Shown here piece by piece: positions 10,333-18,220 of a DNA stretch of 55,881 nucleotides (the first letter of the stretch is position 1; each line of letters opens with the position of its first letter). Under the pieces are notes generated by a model. The model made no database searches. It had not been told where the DNA came from and was given only the letters and a program-made list of their open reading frames with translations. This stretch comes from Salipaludibacillus aurantiacus (GTDB lineage: Bacteria > Bacillota > Bacilli > Bacillales > Salisediminibacteriaceae): contig NZ_FOGT01000023.1 in NCBI RefSeq assembly GCF_900111295.1, forward strand, positions 1-55,881, in the 5' to 3' direction. Both the position numbers and the translations under genes were made by a program.

Positions 10333-10346
10333 AGAAAACGCTTACA
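10333..10346. promoter_or_regulatory. cre-like catabolite control site before the molybdoenzyme gene
   Basis: AGAAAACGCTTACA matches the CcpA-binding consensus TGWAANCGNTNNCA at all positions except the first. It lies about 15-40 bases upstream of the chosen start codon, where bound CcpA would block transcription. Confidence 0.5.
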
Positions 10347-10513
10347 ATTCATTTTATTAAAAGGCACTGTTAAAGAAGAGTGCTGGTGTACCATTTTACA
10401 CTCACAATTTACATAAGAAGTCTCTTTGGTTATCAACCGGCTTCTTTAAAGGTTCTGCACCAATGGCTTTAACAGTTCTTCGGTAAAAGAGGCGGTCGGC
10501 TATTAGCGATATT

Positions 10514-10534
10514 ACCACCATACCTATGGTGTTA
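10514..10534. promoter_or_regulatory. Palindromic operator candidate between fdh and queuosine units
   Basis: CACCATACCTATGGTG (10516..10531) has two perfect 6-base arms around ACCT, within a weaker extended TTA/TAA symmetry. It lies about 210 bases upstream of the molybdoenzyme start and about 100 upstream of the riboswitch. The regulator is unknown. Confidence 0.35.
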
Positions 10535-10612
10535 ATTATATCATCTTAAACTGGAAATTTCTTAAATTAATACTTTTACTTTATACACTAAACTATGCTA
10601 AAGTATAGGTTT

Positions 10613-10660
10613 GAGCGGAGTTCGCAACCATCCTCCGCTATAAAAAAGAAAACTAGGAGA
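10613..10660 (+). promoter_or_regulatory. PreQ1-I riboswitch (type 2 consensus)
   Basis: P1 is formed by AGCGGAG (10614..10620) with CTCCGCT (10633..10639), enclosing TTCGCAACCATC, followed by an A-rich linker and the tail ACTAGGAG. This matches the class I preQ1 aptamer consensus (GTTCRCAACCA, YCC, A-rich, ACTAGG). The tail is itself the Shine-Dalgarno of the next ORF (ATG at 10668), so ligand-stabilised pseudoknot formation should block translation initiation. The downstream genes are a YhhQ transporter and queF, the expected regulon. Confidence 0.9.
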
Positions 10661-10667
10661 TGATGAT

Positions 10668-10781
10668 ATGAAAGGATTATTAAGTCTTGCAGCCCGCCAA
10701 ACTGCAGGCTATTTATGGTTGAACCTTAGAATACATTTTGCGGCGCGCGCGTATTGGAACCGGGGTGCCTGCGTTGAATAA
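10668..10781 (+). CDS. 37-residue small ORF directly controlled by the preQ1 riboswitch
   Basis: ATG at 10668 follows TAGGAG at ideal spacing, and this TAGGAG is the 3' strand of the riboswitch. The 37-codon product begins MKGLLSLAARQTAGYLW and is basic, aromatic-rich and short of acidic residues, so it may be amphipathic. Its stop TAA overlaps the TTG start of the transporter gene (GTTGAATAA), so its translation would carry the riboswitch decision to the transporter. It is not a displaced N-terminus of the transporter, which is full-length without it. I recognise no family. It may be a pure coupling leader or a small protein. Confidence 0.6.
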   Translation: MKGLLSLAARQTAGYLWLNLRIHFAARAYWNRGACVE

Positions 10782-11430
10782 GCAAGATAAACTGCTCCTT
10801 CTTACCGGAATATTTTTCACAGCCCTGTTTGTCTCAAACGTCATTTCGGTGAAGCTGTTTGCTCTCGGCAGTATCGTCATAACGGCCGGTATCCTGACTT
10901 ATCCGCTCACGTTCCTGATTACTGACTCCATTTCAGAAGTCTATGGAAAGCGTACGGCTAAAAAAGTTGTTTTAATCGGGTTATTTACGAATTTACTGAT
11001 GCTCGTATTTTTCTTTGGAGCCATCAATCTGCCGGCTGCGGGCTTCTGGGATATGCAGGCTGAATTTGAGATGATATTAGGCGCTGTCCCGCGCATGGTT
11101 GCTGCGTCTCTTATAGCCTACTTTATTTCACAGCTGTTTGACGTCCATCTGTTTCATAAACTGAAACAGCTCACGAACGGCCGGCATTTATGGCTGCGGA
11201 ACAACGGAAGTACGTTGAGCAGCCAGCTCCTCGACTCGGTTATCTTTATAACCATCGCTTTTGCCGGAACCATGCCTGTTGGTGCTTTACTCACAATGAT
11301 TGTCACCCAGTATTTTGTTAAGCTTGTCATCGCCATAGGCGATACACCTTTAATCTATTTAACTGTGAAATGGCTGAAAAAAGACGATAATGAAGCCGTT
11401 CAAAAGGAGGAAGTATCTTATGTCTCATAA
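10774..11430 (+). CDS. Queuosine precursor transporter, YhhQ/VUT family
   Basis: 218 residues from the TTG at 10774, preceded by GGGGTG; an open frame without a good ribosome site extends 12 codons further. It is an integral membrane protein with about six hydrophobic segments and the family signature [15 protein letters not shown] after the second segment. YhhQ-family proteins import preQ0 and/or preQ1, precursors of the queuosine tRNA modification. The preQ1 riboswitch upstream and queF downstream support this role. Overlap with the preceding small ORF and with queF (11 bases) shows a tightly coupled operon. Confidence 0.92.
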   Translation: MNKQDKLLLLTGIFFTALFVSNVISVKLFALGSIVITAGILTYPLTFLITDSISEVYGKRTAKKVVLIGLFTNLLMLVFFFGAINLPAAGFWDMQAEFEMILGAVPRMVAASLIAYFISQLFDVHLFHKLKQLTNGRHLWLRNNGSTLSSQLLDSVIFITIAFAGTMPVGALLTMIVTQYFVKLVIAIGDTPLIYLTVKWLKKDDNEAVQKEEVSYVS

Positions 11431-11914
11431 GCATAGCCGCGAGGAAGAAGTTCACTTATTAGGAAACACTAATGTTGAATATAAAATGGATTATGACCCG
11501 TCAATTCTGGAAGCCTTTGAAAACAGGCACCCTCACAGGGATTACTTCGTCAAGTTTAACTGCCCTGAATTTACAAGCCTGTGCCCAAAAACCGGCCAGC
11601 CGGATTTTGCTACTATTTATATCAGCTATATTCCTGACAAAAAAATGGTCGAAAGCAAGTCGCTGAAACTGTATTTATTCAGCTTCAGAAACCATGGGGA
11701 TTTCCATGAAGACTGCATGAACACCATCCTGGATGACCTTGTCAAATTAATGGACCCACGATATATTGAAGTTTGGGGCAAATTCACCCCGCGGGGCGGC
11801 ATCTCAATAGATCCGTATGTGAATTACGGAAAGCCCGGCACAAAATGGGAAAACTTCGCTGAAAATCGTCTTTTACAGCACGATTTATACCCTGAAAACA
11901 TAAATCACAGATAA
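11420..11914 (+). CDS. queF: NADPH-dependent 7-cyano-7-deazaguanine reductase (preQ0 reductase)
   Basis: 164 residues, the unimodular Bacillus type. It reduces preQ0 to preQ1 in queuosine synthesis. The catalytic Cys lies in [14 protein letters not shown], the substrate/NADPH region in [16 protein letters not shown], and HEDCMN follows. The start is MSHKHSRE, with AAAGGAGGAAG just upstream; the longer open frame (from 11390) would begin inside the transporter without a ribosome site. It ends the riboswitch-controlled operon and is followed by a structured 3' region and a terminator. Confidence 0.96.
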   Translation: MSHKHSREEEVHLLGNTNVEYKMDYDPSILEAFENRHPHRDYFVKFNCPEFTSLCPKTGQPDFATIYISYIPDKKMVESKSLKLYLFSFRNHGDFHEDCMNTILDDLVKLMDPRYIEVWGKFTPRGGISIDPYVNYGKPGTKWENFAENRLLQHDLYPENINHR

Positions 11915-11939
11915 TTTACCGTTTTAGGGTTTATAGGGG

Positions 11940-12060
11940 GGCTGAAAAGATTGCAGCGGTGAGCCGGGGCAAGCCGACTGCCAGCTGAACCGAGGGGCTT
12001 GCCGGCCGCTAGCAGGTTGATCCGCCGCTGGGCCAGGATTACCCTGGCGAATTAGTTGAA
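11940..12060 (+). ncRNA. Candidate structured RNA in the queF 3' region
   Basis: A GC-rich island in an otherwise AT-rich spacer. GCCGGGGCAAGCC (11963..11975) pairs with GGCTTGCCGGC ending at 12006; an outer CAGCGG (11954..11959) can pair with CCGCTG (12025..12030); GCCAGG/CCTGGC (12032..12048) forms a third hairpin. A terminator follows within 30 bases. I do not recognise the family. It could be a 3'-UTR-derived small RNA or a decayed repeat. Confidence 0.35.
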
Positions 12061-12075
12061 AATATAAGTAAGTTT

Positions 12076-12108
12076 AGTCCTCTCTTCCGTTGGTTGAGAG
12101 GACTTTTT
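12076..12108 (+). terminator. Rho-independent terminator of the queuosine operon
   Basis: AGTCCTCTC (12076..12084) pairs perfectly with GAGAGGACT (12096..12104), followed by TTTTT. Confidence 0.88.
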
Positions 12109-12155
12109 AGTTTGGGGAGAAAATAGTGCGCGCAGTATCAGCCAGGTAGCACCCA

Positions 12156-12365
12156 CGTATCACCCACCCCAACGCTGCTCTTCCTTACGCCTTTTTCCTC
12201 GCTTTTTCTCACTGAGCCGTTTGTATCACCCACTTAACTGTTACTCGCGTATCACCCACCCCAACGCTGCTCCTCCCTACGCCTTTTTTCTCGCGTTTTC
12301 TCCCTGGACCGTTTGCCGCACCCACCTGCCTGTTACTCGCGTATCACCCAAGTCACCCACCCCAC
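12156..12365. repeat. Tandem repeat, 92-bp unit, about 2.3 copies
   Basis: Units begin with CGTATCACCCA at 12156, 12248 and 12340, giving a period of exactly 92. Shared blocks within units 1 and 2 include CACCCACCCCAACGCTGCTC, TACGCCTTTTT, CTCGC and CTGTTACTCG. CACCCA is also repeated within the unit. No reading frame is maintained and no gene covers it. Confidence 0.85.
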
Positions 12366-12417
12366 ACCCGCTCGTTCCCTCTGCCCCTGTGAAAGCCCCG
12401 CATACCACCGCTCATAA

Positions 12418-12456
12418 ATAAAAAACACCTGCAAAAGCTGAAAAGCTTTGCAGGTG
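12418..12456 (-). terminator. Rho-independent terminator of yidC
   Basis: On the minus strand a stem of CACCTGCAAAGC with GCTTTTGCAGGTG (12426..12456) is followed by a U-rich tract (A run up to 12425 on the plus strand). It begins about 10 bases after the yidC stop. Confidence 0.85.
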
Positions 12457-12466
12457 CGGGTAATTG

Positions 12467-13288
12467 TTATTTAGGTTCTACGGCCGTTTTGAAGGCTGGC
12501 TGTTTTTCCCGGTATATCCATTTGAATAAGACGGTTTGGAAAATAAGGAACAATCCCCCAACCGACCAGTACAAAGGAAGAGCTGCAGCGACATTAAAGG
12601 AGAAGACCCCCATAATCGCCGGGGTAACATAGCCGAGCATTGCAAGCTGCTTTTGCTGGGCCGAGTCGATTCCAATTTGCGATACTTTAAACTGCACGAA
12701 GTAAACAGCAGCCGCCACAAACGGCAGGATCATATCGGTAGCACCTAAGTTAAACCAGAGAAAATTATGCTGGGCAATTTCAGGTGTCCGCATGATCGCA
12801 TAGTAGAATCCAATCAGGATCGGAAACTGGATCAGCATTGGAAGACAGCCCATAGACGTCAGCGGGTTGAAATTATGCTTTTCATACAGAGCCATCATTT
12901 CCTTTTGCATTTTCTGTTTATCTTCGGCTGAATTTTTATCCTTGAATTTTGCCTTAATTTCGTCCATTTCCGGCTGGATGACGGCCATCTTTTCCCTCAT
13001 GAAAAGCTGGTTTTTATGCTGCTTCATCATCAGCGGCATAAGGGCAAGTCTCAACAGGAAGGTCATGAAAATAATGGACAGTCCGTAATTGCCGTTAAAA
13101 ATGCCAGCGAGAAACTTGATGGCAAAGGAAAACGGGTAAATCACATAGTGATTAAAGACCCCGGCTGTTTCAGCATCTATCGGTTCCATATTTGCCTGGC
13201 AGCCGCTTAATGTTAAAAGTAAAAGAACGCCGATTAAAACAATCGGACTATATTTTTTAAGTCTGGTGAATACAGAGTTTTTTTCCAT
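12467..13288 (-). CDS. yidC: Membrane protein insertase YidC/OxaA/SpoIIIJ
   Basis: 273 residues. It inserts and folds membrane proteins, alone or with SecYEG. The N-terminal lipoprotein signal ends in the lipobox LSGC (C30), followed by the conserved five-TM core (about residues 58-260) with an MKQHKNQLFMREKM cytoplasmic loop after the first core helix. This is the Gram-positive lipoprotein form without the large periplasmic domain. The ATG has GAGGAGG at good spacing, but that Shine-Dalgarno is complementary to a segment 28 bases upstream (see the leader ORF), so translation is probably gated by the preceding ORF as for B. subtilis yidC2. The leader's end overlaps the first 55 bases of this gene. 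Confidence 0.95.
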   Translation of the reverse strand: MEKNSVFTRLKKYSPIVLIGVLLLLTLSGCQANMEPIDAETAGVFNHYVIYPFSFAIKFLAGIFNGNYGLSIIFMTFLLRLALMPLMMKQHKNQLFMREKMAVIQPEMDEIKAKFKDKNSAEDKQKMQKEMMALYEKHNFNPLTSMGCLPMLIQFPILIGFYYAIMRTPEIAQHNFLWFNLGATDMILPFVAAAVYFVQFKVSQIGIDSAQQKQLAMLGYVTPAIMGVFSFNVAAALPLYWSVGGLFLIFQTVLFKWIYREKQPAFKTAVEPK

Positions 13289-13596
13289 GTATATCCTCCT
13301 CGATGTGTTTGTAGCTTATCAATCGAGAAGGAAAGGTAGTCTCCATCGTCTTCCGGCCCCTCTTTCCGCCCCATCATTCGGGTTAGCCAGGACAGGCGGT
13401 CGACCCTGAGGTCCAAGAGCATATTTGACGGAGCAAGGCGGCTGTGCCACGAGTGCAGCTGCTTCTGGGTCAGTGACCGGTTGGCAGCCGCTGATTCATG
13501 AGACATAAACTGAATCAGGTGTGCGCCTGCAAAGGTCATATATAAACTTATTGTTAATAAAACCGGGACGAGATCCTGGGAAAATTCGAACATCAT
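13234..13596 (-). CDS. MifM-like membrane leader protein overlapping yidC
   Basis: 120 residues, with AAGGAGGTG at ideal spacing before ATG 13596. It has one N-terminal hydrophobic segment (about residues 8-30), a basic middle, RLSWLTRMM (67-75) and an acidic EDDGD (82-86), then 34 more residues overlapping yidC in another frame. B. subtilis MifM, upstream of yidC2, has the same plan: a membrane segment, an arrest region rich in R/I/W, and an acidic stall site, with ribosome stalling exposing the hidden yidC2 ribosome site. Here codons 82-86 (13353..13339) sit just before the sequestering element at 13323..13331. Homology to MifM rests on architecture and weak local similarity. Unlike MifM, this ORF runs well past the stall site. 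Confidence 0.7.
   Translation of the reverse strand: MMFEFSQDLVPVLLTISLYMTFAGAHLIQFMSHESAAANRSLTQKQLHSWHSRLAPSNMLLDLRVDRLSWLTRMMGRKEGPEDDGDYLSFSIDKLQTHRGGYTWKKTLYSPDLKNIVRLF
13295..13331 (-). promoter_or_regulatory. Hairpin sequestering the yidC ribosome-binding site
   Basis: On the minus strand CCTTCTCGA (13331..13323) pairs over nine positions, including one G-U, with TCGAGGAGG (13303..13295), which contains the yidC Shine-Dalgarno. The loop is 19 bases. A ribosome paused at leader codons 83-86 would cover about 13326 and disrupt the 5' arm. Confidence 0.65.
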
Positions 13597-13684
13597 CTGT
13601 ATTCACCTCCTTTTCGTACGTACCAAATAAGGTTATTATCGTTGATTCAACTTGAAAAGTCAAAGTCGGTTTAGTGACAATCGT

Positions 13685-14677
13685 TTAGAGACGTGAGTCA
13701 TCAGCAGGAAAGCGTACCTTTAACTGGTCTCTTGCTGATGTCATTACCTCTGATGTAAGCTTTGAAGTGTCAAGCGAGTTAACTGCGTCCGCACCGGGAA
13801 GTCTGTGAATTTTATTATGGAATACTTCGATTTCATAAACCATGTCCGGCTTGTCCTGCAGCACTCGTACATTCTCCTCTGACCCGTCCAGGTATTGAAT
13901 CTTAAGAGAGCTTAACTTTTGGATATGGTTAATAACGATCGTTCCTTTTTCACCTTGAATCTCTGAAGGAAGAGATGAATTGGTGATTTTCGAGTACATA
14001 GCTACAGCTTCCATTTCAGGATAAGCCAGAATCACTGTCCCTTCCCCATCCACTCCTGAACTCAGTTTAATCCCCGAAGCTCTAACCTTGTCCGGCTTTC
14101 CGAACAAGTCAACAATTGGATAAAGGCAGTAGAGGCCAATATCCATTAATGCGCCGTTTGAAAATTGCGGGTTAAATGCGTTCAATACAGTTCCTTCTTT
14201 AAAAGCGTCGTAGCGTGACGAATACTGACAGTAGCTTGTAACCATCCTGCGGACCGGCGCCACTTTCCTGACAGCTTGTTTCAGATTCTGAAAATTAGGC
14301 AAAGCCGTACTTTTTACAGCTTCCATTAATATAACCCCATTCTCTTCTGCCGCACGGACCATCTGTTCCACTTCCTTATGGTGGGAAGCCATTGGCTTTT
14401 CGCATAACACGTGTTTTCCGTGCGCCATAAACAGGATCGCCTGTTCAGCATGAAGCGATGTGGGACTGGCAATATACACAGCATCAATTAACGGGCTTTT
14501 TGCCATCTCTTCTATTGTGGTGAAAACCTCTGCCCCGCCGTATTTATCCGCGAACGTTTCAGCCCGTTCTTTCGTCCGGGAATAAACAGCGGCCAGCTGA
14601 AAGCTTTCTAAAGTTTTACCGGCTTCAATAAACCATTCTGTAATAAAGTTTGTTCCTATTATTCCATACCTGACCAT
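13685..14677 (-). CDS. Gfo/Idh/MocA family NAD(P)-dependent oxidoreductase
   Basis: 330 residues. N-terminal Rossmann domain with YGIIGTNFITEWFI and SRTKERA, the family catalytic-region motif CEKPMA (about residue 93), and a C-terminal alpha/beta substrate domain. These enzymes oxidise or reduce sugars, inositols, dihydrodiols or related compounds; the substrate cannot be told. GGAAGGAGACC precedes the ATG. The gene follows the amidase gene by 31 bases on the same strand, so they are probably cotranscribed. Cytoplasmic. Confidence 0.85.
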   Translation of the reverse strand: MVRYGIIGTNFITEWFIEAGKTLESFQLAAVYSRTKERAETFADKYGGAEVFTTIEEMAKSPLIDAVYIASPTSLHAEQAILFMAHGKHVLCEKPMASHHKEVEQMVRAAEENGVILMEAVKSTALPNFQNLKQAVRKVAPVRRMVTSYCQYSSRYDAFKEGTVLNAFNPQFSNGALMDIGLYCLYPIVDLFGKPDKVRASGIKLSSGVDGEGTVILAYPEMEAVAMYSKITNSSLPSEIQGEKGTIVINHIQKLSSLKIQYLDGSEENVRVLQDKPDMVYEIEVFHNKIHRLPGADAVNSLDTSKLTSEVMTSARDQLKVRFPADDSRL

Positions 14678-14708
14678 ACTGGTCTCCTTCCTTATGTTAT
14701 GTGGACAA

Positions 14709-15641
14709 CTATTTAAATATGTTTAACGGCAGATAAGCTGAGACTAAATAATGAGGCACGTCCACCACTTCGCTCAGTTTTAAATCCACAGCGACACTGC
14801 ATAACGCATAGGCTTCCACATCACTCAGGCCGTACTTCATGACGAGGTGTTCAATCATATATGTGACAGCTTTTTTTGTGGCCGTCATTAAATCTTCTCC
14901 GTAGCCGGTCGTGGCGAAATACCCTTTTGATTCCGGCCCCGGGTTTAAAGGACCAGGCGTTTCAAATTGCGGTTCACTTATTTGCTTTCCTTTATGGAGT
15001 TTAAAGCGGAGCTGAATATCCATTGGAGCTTCAATGGCTGTGCCGCACACTTCCCCGTCGCCCTGGGCGGCATGTGTATCGCCTACTGAAAAAAGGGCTC
15101 CTTCTGTCCAGACGGGCAAATACAGCTTTGTTCCTCTCGTTAAATGCCGGATATCCATGTTGCCTCCATTTTTCCTTGGCGGTACCACGCTGTAAGCCCC
15201 CTTTTCAGGCAGGGCTACGCCAATCGTGCCTGGAAACGGAGCAATCGGAATCTCTATTCCGGAAAGAAATTCTGCTTTTCCTTTTTTTAAGTCCCAGATT
15301 TTTAAATAAGGATCCTGAAACTGTTCGTGGAGAAGGCCAAATCCCGGTATGACCGCTGTCCACCCCCAGCTTTGCGGGCCAAATCCTTCGATTTCCACTT
15401 CCAGCGTATCCCCCGGCTGTGCGCCATTAACGTAAACGGGGCCATTTACAGGGTTTACGCGCTCGAAGTCGAGCCCTGCCACATCTTCTTTTACAGACTT
15501 TGAGTTAAGCTGTCCCGCGGAACTGTCTGTCACTTCAAAATTCAGGCTTTTACCCGGTTCCACAGAGTAAACGGGCTCAATAGAGTTGTCCCATGTAAAA
15601 TGGTGGCAATGACGGTGAATCGTATGATTATGACTCATCAC
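14709..15641 (-). CDS. Acetamidase/formamidase family protein
   Basis: 310 residues of the FmdA/AmdA family, which hydrolyses short amides such as formamide or acetamide to ammonia and the acid. Characteristic segments are the His-rich N-terminus HRHCHHFTWD, PGDTLEVEIEGFGPQ, GDTHAAQGDGEVCGTAIE (metal and active-site region) and the C-terminal ALCSVAVDLKLSEVVD. The start is GTG at 15641 (AAAGGAG seven bases before) or the adjacent ATG at 15638. A perfect 21-base palindrome lies just upstream of the ribosome site. It forms an operon with the Gfo/Idh gene. Natural substrate uncertain. Confidence 0.88.
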   Translation of the reverse strand: MMSHNHTIHRHCHHFTWDNSIEPVYSVEPGKSLNFEVTDSSAGQLNSKSVKEDVAGLDFERVNPVNGPVYVNGAQPGDTLEVEIEGFGPQSWGWTAVIPGFGLLHEQFQDPYLKIWDLKKGKAEFLSGIEIPIAPFPGTIGVALPEKGAYSVVPPRKNGGNMDIRHLTRGTKLYLPVWTEGALFSVGDTHAAQGDGEVCGTAIEAPMDIQLRFKLHKGKQISEPQFETPGPLNPGPESKGYFATTGYGEDLMTATKKAVTYMIEHLVMKYGLSDVEAYALCSVAVDLKLSEVVDVPHYLVSAYLPLNIFK

Positions 15642-15662
15642 TTATCCGCTCCTTTATTTCGA

Positions 15663-15683
15663 AAATAGAAATAATTTCTATTT
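15663..15683. promoter_or_regulatory. Perfect 21-base palindrome upstream of the amidase gene
   Basis: AAATAGAAAT-A-ATTTCTATTT: two perfect 10-base arms around one base, about 20 bases upstream of the amidase start and next to its ribosome site. This fits a repressor operator for the amidase-oxidoreductase unit; the regulator is not in the window. Confidence 0.5.
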
Positions 15684-15772
15684 AATAATATCACAGGAAT
15701 TCAGATATTCCAGAATGAAAGCGCAAACACGTTCAATTATGAACTTTTTAATGATTTTTTAGATTAAAACTG

Positions 15773-15801
15773 TTGTATTAGCTCCAAAACCTCTCTATAA
15801 T
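15773..15801 (+). promoter_or_regulatory. Sigma-A promoter of hom-thrC-thrB
   Basis: TTGTAT (15773..15778) and TATAAT (15796..15801) are separated by 17 bases, about 55 bases before the hom start. Confidence 0.7.
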
Positions 15802-15860
15802 GTCCTGTATACAAATACAAATGTACTTTAAAAGAAGACGTTTTCAAGGGGGAGTGTCAT

Positions 15861-17162
15861 ATGAGAAAAGAAATGAATGTAGGCTTACTTGGTTTTGGGA
15901 CAGTCGGGACGGGTGTCCTGCAAATTATCCAGGACCATCAGGATAAATTAGCGCATCAGCTTGGCTGTGCGGTTAATGTAAAAAAAATTCTCGTCAGTAA
16001 TTTAGAAAAGAAACGGGACGTTAATGTGGAATCCGGCCAGCTGACAGTGGATCCTCAGGAAATCCTTGACGATCCGGACATCGACGTGGTGGTCGAAGTT
16101 ATGGGCGGAATTGATGATGCTAAAAGCTATATCAGACATGCTCTGGAAAACCGGAAACATGTGGTTACAGCCAACAAAGACCTTATGGCAGTCCACGGAA
16201 GCGAACTTCTTGAATTAGCTGATAAACAAGACTGTGATTTATTTTATGAAGCGAGTGTGGCTGGTGGTATCCCTATCCTCCGTACGCTTGTTGAAGGGCT
16301 TGCTTCCGACCGGATTACAAAAATGATGGGAATTGTGAATGGCACAACAAATTACATTTTGACAAAAATGTCAAAAGAAGGACGCGTCTATAACGAAGTG
16401 CTTAAAGAAGCTCAGGCGCTTGGCTACGCTGAAGCAGACCCGACTGCAGATGTAGAAGGCCTGGATGCGGCCCGTAAAATATCTATTCTCGGAACGCTTG
16501 GCTTCTCTATGAACCTTAATCTTGATGATGTAGATGTAAAGGGAATAACTGATGTTACGAGCGAAGACTTGTCTTACGGCGATCAGCTGGGCTACACAAT
16601 GAAGCTTGTCGGCATAGCGAACCGCTGTGAGGACAAAGTGGAAGTAAGTGTCCAGCCGGCACTTGTTCCTCATGATCACCCGTTAGCAGGCGTTGATGAT
16701 GAATACAATGCTGTCTATGTTTACGGTGAAGCCGTTGGCGAGACAATGTTCTACGGCGCCGGAGCAGGACAGCTGCCAACAGCTACAGCAGTAGTGTCCG
16801 ACCTTGTTGAAGTTTTAAAGAATAAACGGCTCGGCGTGAACGGAAACAGCGTCGTTATTCCCCAGTTCGATAAAAAACTGAAAAAAGACGAAGAGATTTT
16901 TTCAAAATACTTCCTGCGTATTCACGCGAAGGATGTGCCCGGCACCTTCTCAGCTCTCACTTCACTGTTTGATGAATATGGTGTGAGCCTGGAAAAGATC
17001 CTGCAAGTTCCTCTTAACGACGGGAAACTGGCGGAAATTATTCTAGTCACTCATGGGGTGTCAAAGAAGAACTACGAAACTGTGCTTGAAAAACTAAACG
17101 ACACGGATGTCGTGGTAGAAGTTAAAAGCAGCTACCGTGTGGAAGGGGAAATTAAAAAATGA
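15861..17162 (+). CDS. hom: Homoserine dehydrogenase
   Basis: 433 residues. It reduces aspartate semialdehyde to homoserine with NAD(P)H, the branch point to threonine and methionine. Nucleotide-binding [12 protein letters not shown] (residues 8-19), catalytic-domain motifs [12 protein letters not shown] and the [16 protein letters not shown] signature, and a C-terminal ACT domain (about 350-425) that normally mediates threonine feedback. AGGGGGAGTG precedes the ATG. First gene of hom-thrC-thrB; its stop overlaps the thrC start (ATGA). Confidence 0.97.
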   Translation: MRKEMNVGLLGFGTVGTGVLQIIQDHQDKLAHQLGCAVNVKKILVSNLEKKRDVNVESGQLTVDPQEILDDPDIDVVVEVMGGIDDAKSYIRHALENRKHVVTANKDLMAVHGSELLELADKQDCDLFYEASVAGGIPILRTLVEGLASDRITKMMGIVNGTTNYILTKMSKEGRVYNEVLKEAQALGYAEADPTADVEGLDAARKISILGTLGFSMNLNLDDVDVKGITDVTSEDLSYGDQLGYTMKLVGIANRCEDKVEVSVQPALVPHDHPLAGVDDEYNAVYVYGEAVGETMFYGAGAGQLPTATAVVSDLVEVLKNKRLGVNGNSVVIPQFDKKLKKDEEIFSKYFLRIHAKDVPGTFSALTSLFDEYGVSLEKILQVPLNDGKLAEIILVTHGVSKKNYETVLEKLNDTDVVVEVKSSYRVEGEIKK

Positions 17163-18220
17163 TGTGGCGTGGACTATTAGAAGAATATAAATCATATTTA
17201 CCTGTTAATGAAAAAACACCTATGCTGTCACTGCAGGAAGGGAATACACCCCTTTTGCCGCTTAAAAACCTCTCGGAAAAACTGGATATTGACCTGCACG
17301 TGAAATACGACGGTGCTAATCCGACCGGTTCATTCAAAGACCGCGGCATGGTTATGGCAGTGGCAAAAGCCAAGGAAGCCGGCAGTGAGGCGATTATGTG
17401 CGCTTCTACAGGCAATACTTCCGCTGCTGCAGCCGCCTATGCAGCGCAGGCAAATATGCGCTGTCTCATAGTTATCCCCGAAGGTAAAATTGCCATGGGC
17501 AAACTCGCCCAGGCAGTTGTTTACGGGGCCGAGATCTTCAGCATTGAAGGTAATTTCGATAACGCTCTGCAGATGGTGCGCAGTCTTGCAGAGCAATCAC
17601 CCATTACACTCGTAAACTCGGTAAACCCCTACCGGATAGAGGGCCAGAAAACAGCAGCTTTTGAAATTTGCGATGCACTCGGTGCAGCGCCTGATGTGCT
17701 GTCCATTCCCGTCGGAAACGCAGGGAACATCACAGCTTACTGGAAAGGATTCTCCGAATATCACGCTGAGAAAGGGACCGGCCTCCCTCAAATGCGGGGC
17801 TTTGAAGCTGAAGGCGCCGCAGCTATCGTGAAAAATAAGGTGATTGACTCCCCTGAAACAGTCGCTACCGCTATCAGAATCGGCAACCCGGCAAGCTGGG
17901 ATAAAGCCGTGAAGGCCGCTGAAGAATCTGCCGGAAAAATTGATTATGTCACAGATGAAGAAATTGTTGATGCTTATAAGCTTTTAGCCCGTGAAGAAGG
18001 TGTATTTGCTGAACCGGCCTCAGCCGCTTCGATCGCAGGCTTAAGGAAGCAGCTGGCCACAGGTGAAATCAAAAAAGGCTCACGTGTCGTGGCTGTCTTA
18101 ACGGGTAACGGACTGAAAGATCCAAATACGGCGATTGATACTGCTCCAGTCAAGCCTGTGGCACTTCCGAACGAGGAGTCTGTGGTTATCGACCATATGT
18201 TAGGGCGTGTGAAGCAATGA
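17159..18220 (+). CDS. thrC: Threonine synthase
   Basis: 353 residues, fold type II PLP enzyme that converts O-phosphohomoserine to threonine. The Schiff-base Lys lies in [11 protein letters not shown] (K60), and GNAGNIT (about residues 186-192) is the phosphate-binding loop for PLP. It is the short Bacillus form without the long N-terminal extension of the E. coli enzyme. The start overlaps the hom stop; a second ATG three bases on is also possible. The final ATGA overlaps thrB. Confidence 0.97.
   Translation: MMWRGLLEEYKSYLPVNEKTPMLSLQEGNTPLLPLKNLSEKLDIDLHVKYDGANPTGSFKDRGMVMAVAKAKEAGSEAIMCASTGNTSAAAAAYAAQANMRCLIVIPEGKIAMGKLAQAVVYGAEIFSIEGNFDNALQMVRSLAEQSPITLVNSVNPYRIEGQKTAAFEICDALGAAPDVLSIPVGNAGNITAYWKGFSEYHAEKGTGLPQMRGFEAEGAAAIVKNKVIDSPETVATAIRIGNPASWDKAVKAAEESAGKIDYVTDEEIVDAYKLLAREEGVFAEPASAASIAGLRKQLATGEIKKGSRVVAVLTGNGLKDPNTAIDTAPVKPVALPNEESVVIDHMLGRVKQ

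Noticed and set aside
9993-10373. 126-codon frame antisense to the molybdoenzyme gene and its leader
   Set aside because: No ribosome site, shadow of the conserved gene, not protein-like.
12156-12365. CRISPR array
   Set aside because: The repeated unit is 92 bases with only 2.3 copies and no alternation of short repeats and unique spacers; no cas genes are present.
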